A stretch of 33,822 nt of DNA, from assembly GCA_022616435.1 (NCBI GenBank), contig JAKEET010000121.1, forward strand, positions 1 through 33,822, given 5' to 3'. The DNA is from Gemmataceae bacterium. GTDB taxonomy: Bacteria; Planctomycetota; Planctomycetia; Gemmatales; Gemmataceae. Below, piece by piece: positions 13,858 to 21,762 of this stretch; position 1 is the stretch's first letter, and every line of letters starts with the position of its first letter. Below the pieces are notes generated by a model that was not told where the DNA came from, searched no databases, and was given only the letters and a program-made list of their open reading frames with translations. Made by a program: the position numbers and the translations under genes.

Positions 13858-14829
13858 ATGCCAGCCAACCAACAACTTCCGGGCCCGATGAAAACCCTCG
13901 CCGACTTTGAGCGCGTCTATCGGCTGCCGCTGCCGGAGCTGATCTTCCGCGCGTTGGATCTGCAGCGCCGGCATCACGACGTCGGCGACATCCAGCGCTG
14001 CGCCCTGCTTTCCGTCAAGACCGGCGGCTGCCCGGAGGATTGCGGCTACTGCGCCCAGAGCGCCCATTTCAAGACCGGCGTGCCGGCGACGCCGCTGATG
14101 TCGCTCGACGAGGTGCGCGACAAGGCGACACGGGCCAAGGAGCTCGGCGCGACTCGGTTCTGCATGGGAACGGCGTGGCGCGAGCCGAAGGACGGGCCGC
14201 AGTTCGACCGCATCCTCGACATGGTGCGGGTCGTCCGCGAGCTGGACATGGAGGCGTGCGTCACGCTCGGCATGTTGACCGACGACCAGGCCCGGCGCTT
14301 GGCGGAAGCGGGGCTGACGGCGTACAACCACAACCTCGACACGTCGCGGCGGCACTATCCGAACATCGTCACGACCCGCACCTGCGACGACCGCATCCGC
14401 ACGCTGCACGCCGTGCAACGGGCCGGCATTTCGGTGTGCTGCGGCGGCATCCTGGGCATGGGCGAGACCGAAGAGGATCGCCTGATGCTCCTGGTCGAGC
14501 TGGCGCAGCTCGAGCCGCCGCCGGAGAGCATTCCGATCAACTGCCTCGTGCCGATCGCGGGCACGCCGCTGGAGAACGCCGCGCCGGTGGAACCGTTCGA
14601 ATTGGTCCGGCTGGTGGCGACGACGCGGCTCGGCTTTCCGACGGCGCGGGTGCGGCTGAGCGCCGGCCGCGACCGGATGAGCCGCGAGCTGCAGGCGCTG
14701 TGTTTCCTGGCCGGGGCGAACTCGATCTTCTTCGGCGACAAGCTGCTGACGGCGCCGAACCCGGACGCCGGCGAGGACGCGGCGCTGTTTCGGGCGCTGG
14801 GGTTGCCCGAGTTTAGCCCCGGTTCGTAG
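13858..14829 (+). CDS. bioB: Biotin synthase
   Basis: 323 aa, normal length for BioB. This radical-SAM enzyme inserts sulfur into dethiobiotin to make biotin. The SAM cluster motif is C58-x3-C62-x2-C65 (GGCPEDCGYCAQS). Other family landmarks are ELGATRFCMGTAWREPK, YNHNLDTSRRHYPNI (ligands for the second cluster and substrate), CCGGILGMGE, and LSAGRDRMSRELQALCFLAGANSIFFGDKLLT with the conserved Arg that helps hold the [2Fe-2S] cluster. The ATG at 13858 is used; a TTG precedes it and MKTLADF at 13888 is another option. The last residues (SPGS) and the stop codon lie within a palindromic repeat (14814-14911), so the natural C-terminus has been replaced or trimmed. bioF follows 96 bp later. Confidence 0.97.
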   Translation: MPANQQLPGPMKTLADFERVYRLPLPELIFRALDLQRRHHDVGDIQRCALLSVKTGGCPEDCGYCAQSAHFKTGVPATPLMSLDEVRDKATRAKELGATRFCMGTAWREPKDGPQFDRILDMVRVVRELDMEACVTLGMLTDDQARRLAEAGLTAYNHNLDTSRRHYPNIVTTRTCDDRIRTLHAVQRAGISVCCGGILGMGETEEDRLMLLVELAQLEPPPESIPINCLVPIAGTPLENAAPVEPFELVRLVATTRLGFPTARVRLSAGRDRMSRELQALCFLAGANSIFFGDKLLTAPNPDAGEDAALFRALGLPEFSPGS

Positions 14830-14911
14830 AACCGGGGCGGGCGCAAGGCCGGGCGAGAACCATCATCCCAACTTCGGACACGGTCCGCCCCGGTTCTACG
14901 AACCGGGGCCA
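14814..14911. repeat. Double-hairpin repeat supplying the bioB stop codon
   Basis: Two 23-bp arms (14816-14838 and 14887-14909) are perfect reverse complements. Each is itself a perfect hairpin of 10-bp stem (GCCCCGGTTC-GTA-GAACCGGGGC). The match extends a few bases inward (GG/CC). The TAG of bioB is in the loop of the first hairpin. The element fills the bioB-bioF gap and could attenuate transcription into bioF. Confidence 0.9.
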
Positions 14912-14925
14912 AACGAAGCATCTCC

Positions 14926-16128
14926 ATGTCGTTGACCGGGCGCTGGCAAGAATGTCTCGATCAGTTGCGCGGCCAAGGTCGATACCGCCGCCTCGCACCG
15001 CCGCGCGGCCTCGACTTCTCTTCCAACGATTACCTGGGCTACGGCCGGCTCGCTCCAACGAGCCTTGCTCCAACGAGCCTTGCTCCAACGAGCCTTGCTC
15101 CAGCGAGCCTTGCTCCAGCGAGCCTTGCTCCAGCGAGCCTTGCTCCAGGGAATTCACCGGCGCTGTCGCGGAGCGGGACCGCGTCGCGGCTGTTGCGCGG
15201 GCATCATCCGCTGTGGGACGACGTCGAAGACGCGCTGGCCGCATGGCACGGCGCGGGCGCGGCCCTGGTGATGAACAGCGGCTACGTCGCCAACGAAGGC
15301 TTGCTGTCCACCGTCATCGAGCCTGACGATTGGGTGGCCTCCGACGAATCCAATCACGCGTCGATCATCGACGGCCTGCGGCTCGGCAAGGCGGAGCGCT
15401 TCGTCTTGCGGCACAGCGATCTGAATCACCTGGAATCCGGCCTGCGCACCGCCCACGAACGGCGCTCGCCGCAGCGGCAGTTGTTCATCGTCGTGGAATC
15501 GCTGTACGGCATGGAAGGCGACGCGGCGCCGCTGGCCGAGATCGTCGCGCTTGCCGAGCGCTTTCCGGCTCAGGTCATCGTGGACGAAGCCCACGCCACC
15601 GGATGCTTCGGCGCTTCGGGATCGGGACTGGTTGATTTGCTCGGTTTGCGTTCGCGCGTGCTGGCCACGGTCCATACCGGAGGCAAAGCGCTGGCCGTGC
15701 CAGGGGCGTACGTCGCCGGTGGGGCGCTGTTGAAGGACTATCTCGTCAATCGCTGCCGGCACCTGATCTTTACGACCGCCCTGCCGCCCGCGATCGCCGC
15801 ATGGTGGCTGGACATGCTGCCGCGCGTCCAGCAAGATGGGGCGGCCCGAACTCGTCTGCACGCGAACGCCGACCAGTTTCGAACGATCCTGGCGCGGGCC
15901 GGCATCAGCGCTGGGGGAAATCATTACATCGTGCCGATCGTCCTTGGCGAGGATGCCGGCGCCATGGGCGCTGCAACATCACTGCAGGCCGCCGGGTATG
16001 ACATTCGTGCTATCCGGCCGCCAACCGTGCCTGAAGGAACGGCGCGGCTGCGCGTGTCGATTCACGCGGATCATACGCCGGACGCGCTGGCTGCGGCCGC
16101 CGCGGCGATTGCCCACGCGCTGCGCTGA
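14926..16128 (+). CDS. bioF: 8-amino-7-oxononanoate synthase with inserted SLAPT repeats
   Basis: A 400-aa PLP enzyme of the alpha-oxoamine synthase family. It condenses pimeloyl thioester with alanine to make KAPA, the first ring-assembly step of biotin synthesis. Motifs: DFSSNDYLGYGR (N-terminal), GSGTASRLLRG replaced by SRSGTASRLLRGHHPLWDDV, DEAHATGCFG (Asp/His of the PLP pocket), VHTGGKALAVPGAY with PLP lysine K254, and the C-terminal RLRVSIHADHTPD. Directly after SSNDYLGYGR there is a run of about six LAPTS/LAPAS units encoded by a 15-bp minisatellite, not normally part of BioF; it lies before the glycine-rich GTASRL segment, on the substrate-binding side. No clear ribosome binding site is seen at the ATG (14926). 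Paralogous activities (KBL, sphingolipid SPT) are possible but the bioB neighbour favours BioF. Confidence 0.92.
   Translation: MSLTGRWQECLDQLRGQGRYRRLAPPRGLDFSSNDYLGYGRLAPTSLAPTSLAPTSLAPASLAPASLAPASLAPGNSPALSRSGTASRLLRGHHPLWDDVEDALAAWHGAGAALVMNSGYVANEGLLSTVIEPDDWVASDESNHASIIDGLRLGKAERFVLRHSDLNHLESGLRTAHERRSPQRQLFIVVESLYGMEGDAAPLAEIVALAERFPAQVIVDEAHATGCFGASGSGLVDLLGLRSRVLATVHTGGKALAVPGAYVAGGALLKDYLVNRCRHLIFTTALPPAIAAWWLDMLPRVQQDGAARTRLHANADQFRTILARAGISAGGNHYIVPIVLGEDAGAMGAATSLQAAGYDIRAIRPPTVPEGTARLRVSIHADHTPDALAAAAAAIAHALR
15052..15150. repeat. 15-bp coding minisatellite in bioF
   Basis: Six full units of GCTCCAACGAGCCTT (first three) or GCTCCAGCGAGCCTT (last three) plus a partial seventh. 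The frame is conserved because the unit is 15 bp. The grouping of the two unit types suggests expansion by local duplication. Confidence 0.95.
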
Positions 16129-16140
16129 CGGGAGGGGCCC

Positions 16141-16842
16141 ATGACCAAGGATGTCGGCACAAGCTGGGTCGATCGGCTGCTGCCCGCTCAACCGCGGCTG
16201 CCGTGGTGGCTCAAGCTGGCGTACACCGGCTTCATGGCGGTGCTGGTGCCGATCTACTGGCGCAACTACGGTGTCACCAATTTCCTGTACTTCTGCGATG
16301 TCGCCCTGTTCTTCACGCTGGCGGCCGTCTGGCTCGAGAGCCCGATGCTGGCCTCGGCGCCGCTGGTCGGCATCTTTCTGCCGCAGATGTTGTGGGTCGC
16401 CGACTTCATCACGGAATTGGCGGGCGGACGTCTCATGGGAATGACAAGCTACATGTTCCGGCCGCCGTACTTCCTGCGCGCGCTGTCGTTCTTTCATTGC
16501 TGGCTGCCGTTTTTTTTGCTGTGGCTCGTCTGGCGGATGGGATACGATCGCCGTGGCTTCGCGCTCTGGACTGTCTGCGCCTGGGTGGTGATGGGGATCT
16601 GCTACCTCGCGATGCCCGGCCCGACGCCAACGCCGGAATGGCCGGATCAGCCGATCAACATCAATTACGTGTACGGCTTGAGCGACGCCGAGCCTCAAGA
16701 CTGGTTCCATCCCGACCTGTACTTCGGGCTGTTGATGGCGACCCTGCCGCTGGGGATTTTCTTGCCAAGTCATGTGTTGTTCGCGTGGCTGTTCGCGAGG
16801 AGGCGGACCGAACCGAGCGCCGCGTGGGCGTCATCGACGTGA
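16141..16842 (+). CDS. Polytopic membrane protein of unknown function
   Basis: 233 aa, starting 12 bp after bioF behind a GGGAGG ribosome binding site, so probably in the same transcript. About five to six hydrophobic helices are visible: LAYTGFMAVLVPIYW, FLYFCDVALFFTLAAVWL, PLVGIFLPQMLWVADFI, SFFHCWLPFFLLWLVWRM, LWTVCAWVVMGICYLAM and YFGLLMATLPLGIFLPSH. A polar loop carries PTPTPEWPDQPININYVYG. I recognise no named family. Its place after bioB and bioF might suggest biotin or precursor traffic, but it shows no BioY-type features and a role there is only a guess. Confidence 0.75.
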   Translation: MTKDVGTSWVDRLLPAQPRLPWWLKLAYTGFMAVLVPIYWRNYGVTNFLYFCDVALFFTLAAVWLESPMLASAPLVGIFLPQMLWVADFITELAGGRLMGMTSYMFRPPYFLRALSFFHCWLPFFLLWLVWRMGYDRRGFALWTVCAWVVMGICYLAMPGPTPTPEWPDQPININYVYGLSDAEPQDWFHPDLYFGLLMATLPLGIFLPSHVLFAWLFARRRTEPSAAWASST

Positions 16843-16850
16843 CAACACGT

Positions 16851-16908
16851 CAGCCCGCGGCGCCGGTCAGTCCCGTGCTCGTCAGTCCCTTGCTCGCGCT
16901 GCGGGCTG
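16851..16908. repeat. Hairpin-bounded repeat, possible terminator
   Basis: Perfect 8-bp arms CAGCCCGC (16851-16858) and GCGGGCTG (16901-16908), followed by GTTTTG, enclose two 15-bp units GTCAGTCCCGTGCTC/GTCAGTCCCTTGCTC (16866-16895). It lies between the convergent ends of the plus-strand membrane gene and the minus-strand membrane gene. It could act as a bidirectional terminator, though the loop is long and the T-run short. Confidence 0.5.
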
Positions 16909-16926
16909 GTTTTGTCCGTCGCTCCT

Positions 16927-17373
16927 CTACTCAAACGCGTGCCGTTTCGCTTTGTCGAGCCGTTCCAGGTACCGTGGCGCTCGCGCTTCCGCGCCGTCGG
17001 CCAACGTGACAACCGGCGCTTCCTCAGCCTTGTTCAGGGCGCGCTTGCGCATCTTCGTGAACACGACCAGGTTGCCGAAATGCATCACGCCGAGGATGAG
17101 CAGCACCAACCCCAGTTTGAAGCTGAGGTACTCAATGGCTTCCTGAGCGTTGGCCGCCGGCGCGCCGTACTTCAGAGCGACCGACACCGCGCCGATGTTG
17201 ATCAGGTAGAAGCCGACGACGAGCAGATGGTTGACGGAGTCGGCCAGCTTTTCGTGGCCCAGAAAGCTGTCGACCAGGAAGATTCGGCCATTCTTGTGCA
17301 GCGTGTGCGCGACCCACACCGTGAGTCCGATGCTGATCGCGAGGTACGCCAGGTAAGTCCACACCATGATCAT
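16927..17373 (-). CDS. Small integral membrane protein of unknown function
   Basis: 148 aa from the ATG at 17373, with AAAGGAGAC at good spacing. Three hydrophobic helices are visible: VWTYLAYLAISIGLTVWVA at the N-terminus, LLVVGFYLINIGAVSVALKY, and LGLVLLILGVMHFGNLVVF, followed by a basic, probably cytoplasmic tail (FTKMRKRALNKAEE). Polar residues between helices 1 and 2 (GRIFLVDSFLGHEKLADSVNHL) and a conserved-looking HFGN in helix 3 could bind a cofactor, but I recognise no family. The gene has a long structured 5' leader in which its Shine-Dalgarno is paired (see 17383-17441). It follows the GNAT gene on the same strand with a 93-bp gap. Confidence 0.72.
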   Translation of the reverse strand: MIMVWTYLAYLAISIGLTVWVAHTLHKNGRIFLVDSFLGHEKLADSVNHLLVVGFYLINIGAVSVALKYGAPAANAQEAIEYLSFKLGLVLLILGVMHFGNLVVFTKMRKRALNKAEEAPVVTLADGAEARAPRYLERLDKAKRHAFE

Positions 17374-17382
17374 GGTTCGTCT

Positions 17383-17441
17383 CCTTTGCGGTTGTGTTGC
17401 CGGTGTTGGCGGGTTATTGCCCGAACGACCAACCGCAAAGG
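17383..17441 (-). promoter_or_regulatory. 5'-leader hairpin covering the ribosome binding site
   Basis: Perfect 12-bp arms CCTTTGCGGTTG (17441-17430 read as RNA 5' side) and CAACCGCAAAGG (17394-17383) flank a 35-nt loop. The 3' arm runs into the Shine-Dalgarno GGAG of the membrane gene at 16927-17373. A smaller hairpin (CGGG-6 nt-CCCG) lies inside the loop. The layout suggests translational control or a stability structure. Confidence 0.5.
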
Positions 17442-17466
17442 GTGTGGACCTGATAACCGGCGGATG

Positions 17467-18309
17467 TCAGCCTTTTTCCGGTCCGAAGCTGCACCAGTAG
17501 TGCTTCATGTCCTCGTGAAAGTGCACGCCGCGCGTCATGCGTGTGAGCTGCCGTTGCGGGCTGAGATTGAGTCGCGTTGCGAAAGCGTTGGCGGCAACGT
17601 GCAAATCAGCGACATCCAAGTACACGGGTTGGTCTTCGAGGCGGCCGGCAATTGTCGACAGGAGGGCGCGGCACGCGTTGGCTTCTCCCAAACAAGGACC
17701 GATCTGCCAAGCACGCATGCCCGGACGGTAACTTGCGTAGCCGGTGATCCCTCGCCCCGTTAACGCGATCAGGAGCGGATCGAGCTGCTGCGCGTGAACG
17801 TAGCCCAGCAGTCGGCCGCGCGGCGTTTCCGTAACCTGCCTGTCCAAGCGGATCACGTCATCGAGATCATGGGCGCCGGCAACGGCAACGTCAACGTGTC
17901 CTGGACCAACTTGCCGAAGGGTTCCTTCATAGCGTTTCAGCTCGAAGTCCACCTCGAAGCCGAGTTTCTCGTAGATCGGCCGGCCGAGCGGCGTGGCGTC
18001 GAGTCGAATGCTGGCAATACGGCGTTCATCGAGATAGGCGAGCACGCGGCGCATGAGGCTCGTGCCGATGCCGCGGCCGCGATACACCTGATCGACGAGC
18101 ACGAGGTTTACCCAGGCCACATTTTCGAACACGCAGGTGCACGCGGTGCCGACGATCTGCCCATCCAGTTCCGCGGCAAAGCAACCGTCTGGTTCCAAGT
18201 CGAGCTGTCGTTGCCAATCCCTGGCGAGCTGATTCCAGCCGTTCTGCGCGTTGAGGCGCAAACCGGCGGGAATGTCGGCCGCCGTCATCTGCCGAATGGT
18301 CGGATTCAT
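17467..18309 (-). CDS. GNAT-family N-acetyltransferase, two-domain
   Basis: 280 aa. Residues ~1-135 form a GNAT domain: NPTIRQMTAADIPAGLRL start, AWVNLVLVDQVYRGRGIGTS with the acetyl-CoA pyrophosphate motif (RGRGIG), then IRLDATPLGRPIYEKLGFE. Residues ~140-270 form a second domain like the GNAT-related acetyltransferase-18 half of YitH-type proteins (RGRLLGYVHAQQLDPLLI, GYASYRPGMRAWQIGPCLGE). Its ATG overlaps the TGA of the upstream nucleotidyltransferase gene in an ATGA quartet, so translation is probably coupled. Substrate is unknown; it could modify a small molecule or, given the neighbour, a nucleic acid or toxin target. Confidence 0.88.
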   Translation of the reverse strand: MNPTIRQMTAADIPAGLRLNAQNGWNQLARDWQRQLDLEPDGCFAAELDGQIVGTACTCVFENVAWVNLVLVDQVYRGRGIGTSLMRRVLAYLDERRIASIRLDATPLGRPIYEKLGFEVDFELKRYEGTLRQVGPGHVDVAVAGAHDLDDVIRLDRQVTETPRGRLLGYVHAQQLDPLLIALTGRGITGYASYRPGMRAWQIGPCLGEANACRALLSTIAGRLEDQPVYLDVADLHVAANAFATRLNLSPQRQLTRMTRGVHFHEDMKHYWCSFGPEKG

Positions 18310-19139
18310 GCTTCATCGGTTGTCGCTGGTGCGCCGGGGATCGTGGGTGCGAAAGGGAGCACAGGGCTCTTCCCAGCTTGAGCGTCGGTAACGAGGCGAA
18401 CCAGTTCAGCGCCGCCCCCGCCCGGCCAAACCAGTTCGCCGAGCTCGGTCAGCTTCGCCAGATCAATCGGCTCGCGCCCGGCGTCCATCGAGTGCCTGAC
18501 CATGAAATAAAAATCAGCGGCATCGACGGTCCGTTTGCCGGCATCGCGGCCCAATGAAAGCATCGCGCCATACTTGCTCGCCAGCGCCGCCTCCAGGGTG
18601 GGGATGCGATAGCGGTGCCCGCGCTCTTCGACCCAGATCGCGGTCTCCAACGTGGCCGCGTTGTCGAGGCGATGAGGAATCGACACGTCGATGACCGATT
18701 CGGTCTCGCCGGGGACGAAGAAGGCCGTCAACGCGGGGAAACGCCGCACTTCCAATCCCGGATACAGCTCGGTCAGCGCTTTCACGGCGCGGGCATGATT
18801 CCGGCCCGAGCGTACCAGGATGTCAACGTCGTGCGTGGAGCGCGGCCTTCCGGTCCAGCCAGAAATCCCGTAGGCCCCGGTCAGCACGAACGGAATCTTT
18901 TTCTTGACCAACGCCCGCAGCACCTCGTCGAGCTTGACCATGGTTTTCGCCTGCGCCCGAAAACGATGACGGTATTCTTCGCTCAGATAGGCGACCTCGC
19001 GGATGGCCGCGGCGTGTGAGAGCGGCCGGCACCTGGCCTTCATCTCCTCCCATTCCACCGGGTAGCCCGAACGATATGTCGGCCGGCTGGGGTCGATCAG
19101 ATCCTGTTTTGGCCGCAAAGTCGGCATCGTCGAACCCAT
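18306..19139 (-). CDS. Nucleotidyltransferase-like protein (AbiEii/MNT-type)
   Basis: 277 aa. The central part, FVLTGAYGISGWTGRPRSTH followed by DVDILV, carries the pol-beta-superfamily pattern G-[AG]...R-x-T-x-D-x-D, with the metal-binding acids at about Asp104 and Asp106. A third acidic residue may be the Asp in ESVIDVSI. The C-terminal half (LEAALASKYGAMLS, DAADFYFMVRHSMD) resembles the helical region of AbiEii and other minimal nucleotidyltransferases used as toxins or tRNA/RNA-modifying enzymes. No AbiEi-type antitoxin is adjacent; the coupled downstream gene is a GNAT instead. The ATG at 19139 is chosen; an ATG four codons on is possible and neither has a strong ribosome binding site. 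Confidence 0.75.
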   Translation of the reverse strand: MGSTMPTLRPKQDLIDPSRPTYRSGYPVEWEEMKARCRPLSHAAAIREVAYLSEEYRHRFRAQAKTMVKLDEVLRALVKKKIPFVLTGAYGISGWTGRPRSTHDVDILVRSGRNHARAVKALTELYPGLEVRRFPALTAFFVPGETESVIDVSIPHRLDNAATLETAIWVEERGHRYRIPTLEAALASKYGAMLSLGRDAGKRTVDAADFYFMVRHSMDAGREPIDLAKLTELGELVWPGGGGAELVRLVTDAQAGKSPVLPFAPTIPGAPATTDEA

Positions 19140-19246
19140 GAATTACGTTGCTGTGTCCCTCATTCTACCACAAGGGCGCGACCGTTGAGACGCGCTATTT
19201 GCTACAATAGATGGTTCAGAACGTCGTACAAAGTCACGAGGTCGCC

Positions 19247-21010
19247 ATGGCCGATCCATCCCCGAGCCCTCAATCCCCGACTCTTCCATCGGGCGCCGAC
19301 ATCCTGGTGCAATGCCTGATCAACCACGGCGTCGAGGTGATCTTCGCCTATCCGGGCGGCGCCAGCATGCCCTTGCACCAGGCCCTCACGCGCTTCAAGC
19401 ATCGCCTCCGCACCGTGTTGCCGCGCCACGAGCAGGGCGGCGGCTTCATGGCCGAGGGCTACGCGCGCAGCACCGGCAAGGTCGGCGTGTGCATGGCCAC
19501 CAGCGGGCCGGGCGCCACCAATCTCGTCACCTGTCTCGCCGACTCGAAGATGGATTCCGTGCCGATCATCGCCATCACCGGACAGGTCGGCACCAAGGTC
19601 ATCGGCACCGACGCCTTCCAGGAGACGCCGATCGTCGAGGTGTGCCGGCCCATCACCAAGCATCATTACCTCGTGCAGAAGACCGAGGACATTCCGCGCG
19701 TCATGAAAGAGGCGTTCCACATCGCTTCGACCGGCCGGCCCGGCCCGGTGATCGTCGATGTGCCCAAGGACGTGCAGAACAACAAGATCGTCCCCGATTA
19801 CGAGCCGCCGATGAACCTGCCGGGTTATCGGCCCGAGCGCGAGATGAAGCGCGAGCAGCTCGAAGGCGTGCTAGCCCTGATCCGGCAAAGCAAGAAGCCG
19901 ATCATCTACTGCGGCGGCGGCATCATCGGCGCCGGCGCGGCGCCTTGGCTGCGGCAGTTCGCCGAGAAGACCGGCATCCCGGTCGCCGTCACTGTGCACG
20001 GCTTGGGGGCGTTCCCCGGCGAGCACTACCTGTCGCTGAACATGCTCGGCATGCACGGCAGCGTCTACGCCAACTACGCCATCAACGAGGCCGACCTGCT
20101 CCTGGCGTTCGGCGTCCGCTTCGACGACCGCGTCACGGGCAAGGTGTCGGAGTTCGCCAAGCACGGCAAGATCGTGCACATCGACATCGATCCGTCGGAG
20201 ATCAACAAGATCAAGGCGGCCACGCTGCCGGTGGTCGGCAACATCGGCGAGGCCTTGCGCGAGCTGGTCCACATGATCGATCAAGACCCGAACCTCGTGC
20301 CCAAGCCGACCCAGTTCGGCGAATGGATCCGTCAGATCGACATGTGGCGCGAGCAGGAGCCCTTCAAGTACACCGACCGCGACGACGCCATCGTGCCGCA
20401 GTACGCCATCGAGCGGCTGTGGCAGATCGTCAAGCAGCGCGGCCTGCTGGAAGACACCTTCGTCACCACCGGCGTGGGCCAGCATCAGATGTGGACGGCG
20501 CAATACTGGAAGTTCGCGGCGCCGCGCACCTGGTTCACCAGCGGCGGCCTCGGCTCGATGGGCTTCGGCCTGCCGGCGGCCATCGGCGCCCAGGTGGCCC
20601 ATCCGCTCAAGACGGTCATCGACATCGACGGCGACGGCAGTTTCCTCATGAACGTGCAGGAGCTGGCCACGGCGCACTGCGAGAAGCTGCCGGTGAAGGT
20701 GCTGCTGCTCAACAATCAACATCTGGGCATGGTGGTCCAGTGGGAGGATCGCTTCTACGAGAGCAACCGCGCCCACACGTATCTGGGCGCCGGGTTCGAA
20801 CACGATCCGTATCCCAACTTCGAGACCATCGCCAAGGGCTTCGGCTGCGCCGCCCGAACGGTCATGAAGAAGGAGGAATTCGACGACGCCCTGGAAGAAA
20901 TGCTCGATACCCCCGGTCCCTTCGTGCTGGACGTGCTGGTGCCGTATCAGGAGCACGTGCTGCCGATGATCCCGGGCGGCATGACGGTGCGGGATATCAT
21001 CAAGGCGTAG
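19247..21010 (+). CDS. ilvB: Acetolactate synthase large subunit
   Basis: 587 aa from the ATG at 19247, which has GAGG five nt upstream; an ATG at 19211 would add 12 residues. A thiamine-diphosphate enzyme that makes acetolactate and acetohydroxybutyrate, the first step of branched-chain amino-acid synthesis. Seen: the ThDP-activating Glu in [37 protein letters not shown]; the acetohydroxyacid-synthase [10 protein letters not shown]; the FAD/middle domain [18 protein letters not shown]; and the ThDP motif GDGSFLMN...[19 protein letters not shown]. The QW in MVVQWEDR is typical of biosynthetic AHAS. No small subunit ilvN follows; a Uma2 gene starts 17 bp later. A -10-like TACAAT (19203-19208) lies upstream, divergent from the nucleotidyltransferase gene. 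Confidence 0.96.
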   Translation: MADPSPSPQSPTLPSGADILVQCLINHGVEVIFAYPGGASMPLHQALTRFKHRLRTVLPRHEQGGGFMAEGYARSTGKVGVCMATSGPGATNLVTCLADSKMDSVPIIAITGQVGTKVIGTDAFQETPIVEVCRPITKHHYLVQKTEDIPRVMKEAFHIASTGRPGPVIVDVPKDVQNNKIVPDYEPPMNLPGYRPEREMKREQLEGVLALIRQSKKPIIYCGGGIIGAGAAPWLRQFAEKTGIPVAVTVHGLGAFPGEHYLSLNMLGMHGSVYANYAINEADLLLAFGVRFDDRVTGKVSEFAKHGKIVHIDIDPSEINKIKAATLPVVGNIGEALRELVHMIDQDPNLVPKPTQFGEWIRQIDMWREQEPFKYTDRDDAIVPQYAIERLWQIVKQRGLLEDTFVTTGVGQHQMWTAQYWKFAAPRTWFTSGGLGSMGFGLPAAIGAQVAHPLKTVIDIDGDGSFLMNVQELATAHCEKLPVKVLLLNNQHLGMVVQWEDRFYESNRAHTYLGAGFEHDPYPNFETIAKGFGCAARTVMKKEEFDDALEEMLDTPGPFVLDVLVPYQEHVLPMIPGGMTVRDIIKA

Positions 21011-21027
21011 GGGAAAGAGAGGTCAAC

Positions 21028-21762
21028 ATGGCAAGTGGCACACTGAAATCGCGCTCCGGCAAAGGCCGCGGTGGACCAGAGCGCAACGGCGTCCCGCTGC
21101 TTCAAGCAGGCGACCGTTTGACCGTGGACGAATTCGAGCGCCGCTATGAGGCGATGCCGGAACTGAAAAAGGCGGAGCTGATTGAAGGAGTAGTATACAT
21201 GTCGTCCGCGGTGCGCTTCGATGAGCATGCCGATCAGCATTTCAACATGATCGGTTGGCTGTTCATCTATCGAGCCCATACTCCCGGCGTCCAAGGCGGG
21301 GACAACGCCACCCTGCGCCTTCCGGCTGGAATGAACCGCCCACAGCCGGATGCGTGCCTGCGCATTGTGCACTCGTGGGCTGGCCAATCACAAACCGATC
21401 AGAAGGGTTACGTCTGCGGCGCCCCGGAACTCGTCGCCGAGGTCACTGCCAGCACCGCCAGTTACGACCTACACGACAAACTCGGCGCATACCAGCGCAA
21501 CGGCGTCCGCGAGTACGTCGTCTGGCGCGTCGTGGACCGCGGCATCGACTGGTTCATCCTCCGCGGTGACAGGTTCCGCCGCATGTCGCCGGACAAGGAT
21601 CATATCTATCGCAGCAAAGTGTTTCCGGGCCTCTGGCTCGATGCGCCGGCCCTGATCGAAAGCGATCTGCCGAAGGTCTTGAGCGTCGTGCAACAAGGCG
21701 TCCAGTCCGACGAGCACCGAAAGTTTGTCGAGCGCCTCGCGGAAAAAAAAGGCAAGCGCTAA
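21028..21762 (+). CDS. Uma2-family (DUF820) PD-(D/E)XK nuclease-like protein
   Basis: 244 aa from the ATG at 21028, with GAGAGG six nt upstream; the same frame stays open far upstream inside ilvB but that part is a shadow. The Uma2 layout is complete: LTVDEFERRYEAMPELKKAE with ELIEG, then a polar stretch, PDACLRI (first Asp), ELVAEVTASTASYDLHDKLG (Glu and Lys of the nuclease-like core) and YQRNGVREYVVWRV. An unusual basic N-terminus (GTLKSRSGKGRGG) may contact nucleic acid. The family is very common and multi-copy in planctomycetes and cyanobacteria; its role is not established. It is probably co-transcribed with ilvB, and its stop codon directly abuts the stop of the convergent ABC permease. 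Confidence 0.92.
   Translation: MASGTLKSRSGKGRGGPERNGVPLLQAGDRLTVDEFERRYEAMPELKKAELIEGVVYMSSAVRFDEHADQHFNMIGWLFIYRAHTPGVQGGDNATLRLPAGMNRPQPDACLRIVHSWAGQSQTDQKGYVCGAPELVAEVTASTASYDLHDKLGAYQRNGVREYVVWRVVDRGIDWFILRGDRFRRMSPDKDHIYRSKVFPGLWLDAPALIESDLPKVLSVVQQGVQSDEHRKFVERLAEKKGKR

Noticed and set aside
19185..19208. Promoter TTGAGA/TACAAT before ilvB
   Set aside because: The two boxes are only 12 bp apart, too close for a normal sigma-70 promoter; only the TACAAT is kept as a remark.
19312..21027. Very long open frame (816 codons) overlapping ilvB
   Set aside because: Its first ~570 codons are an Arg/Ala/His-rich shadow of ilvB in another frame. Only the part from the ATG at 21028 is a real Uma2 gene.
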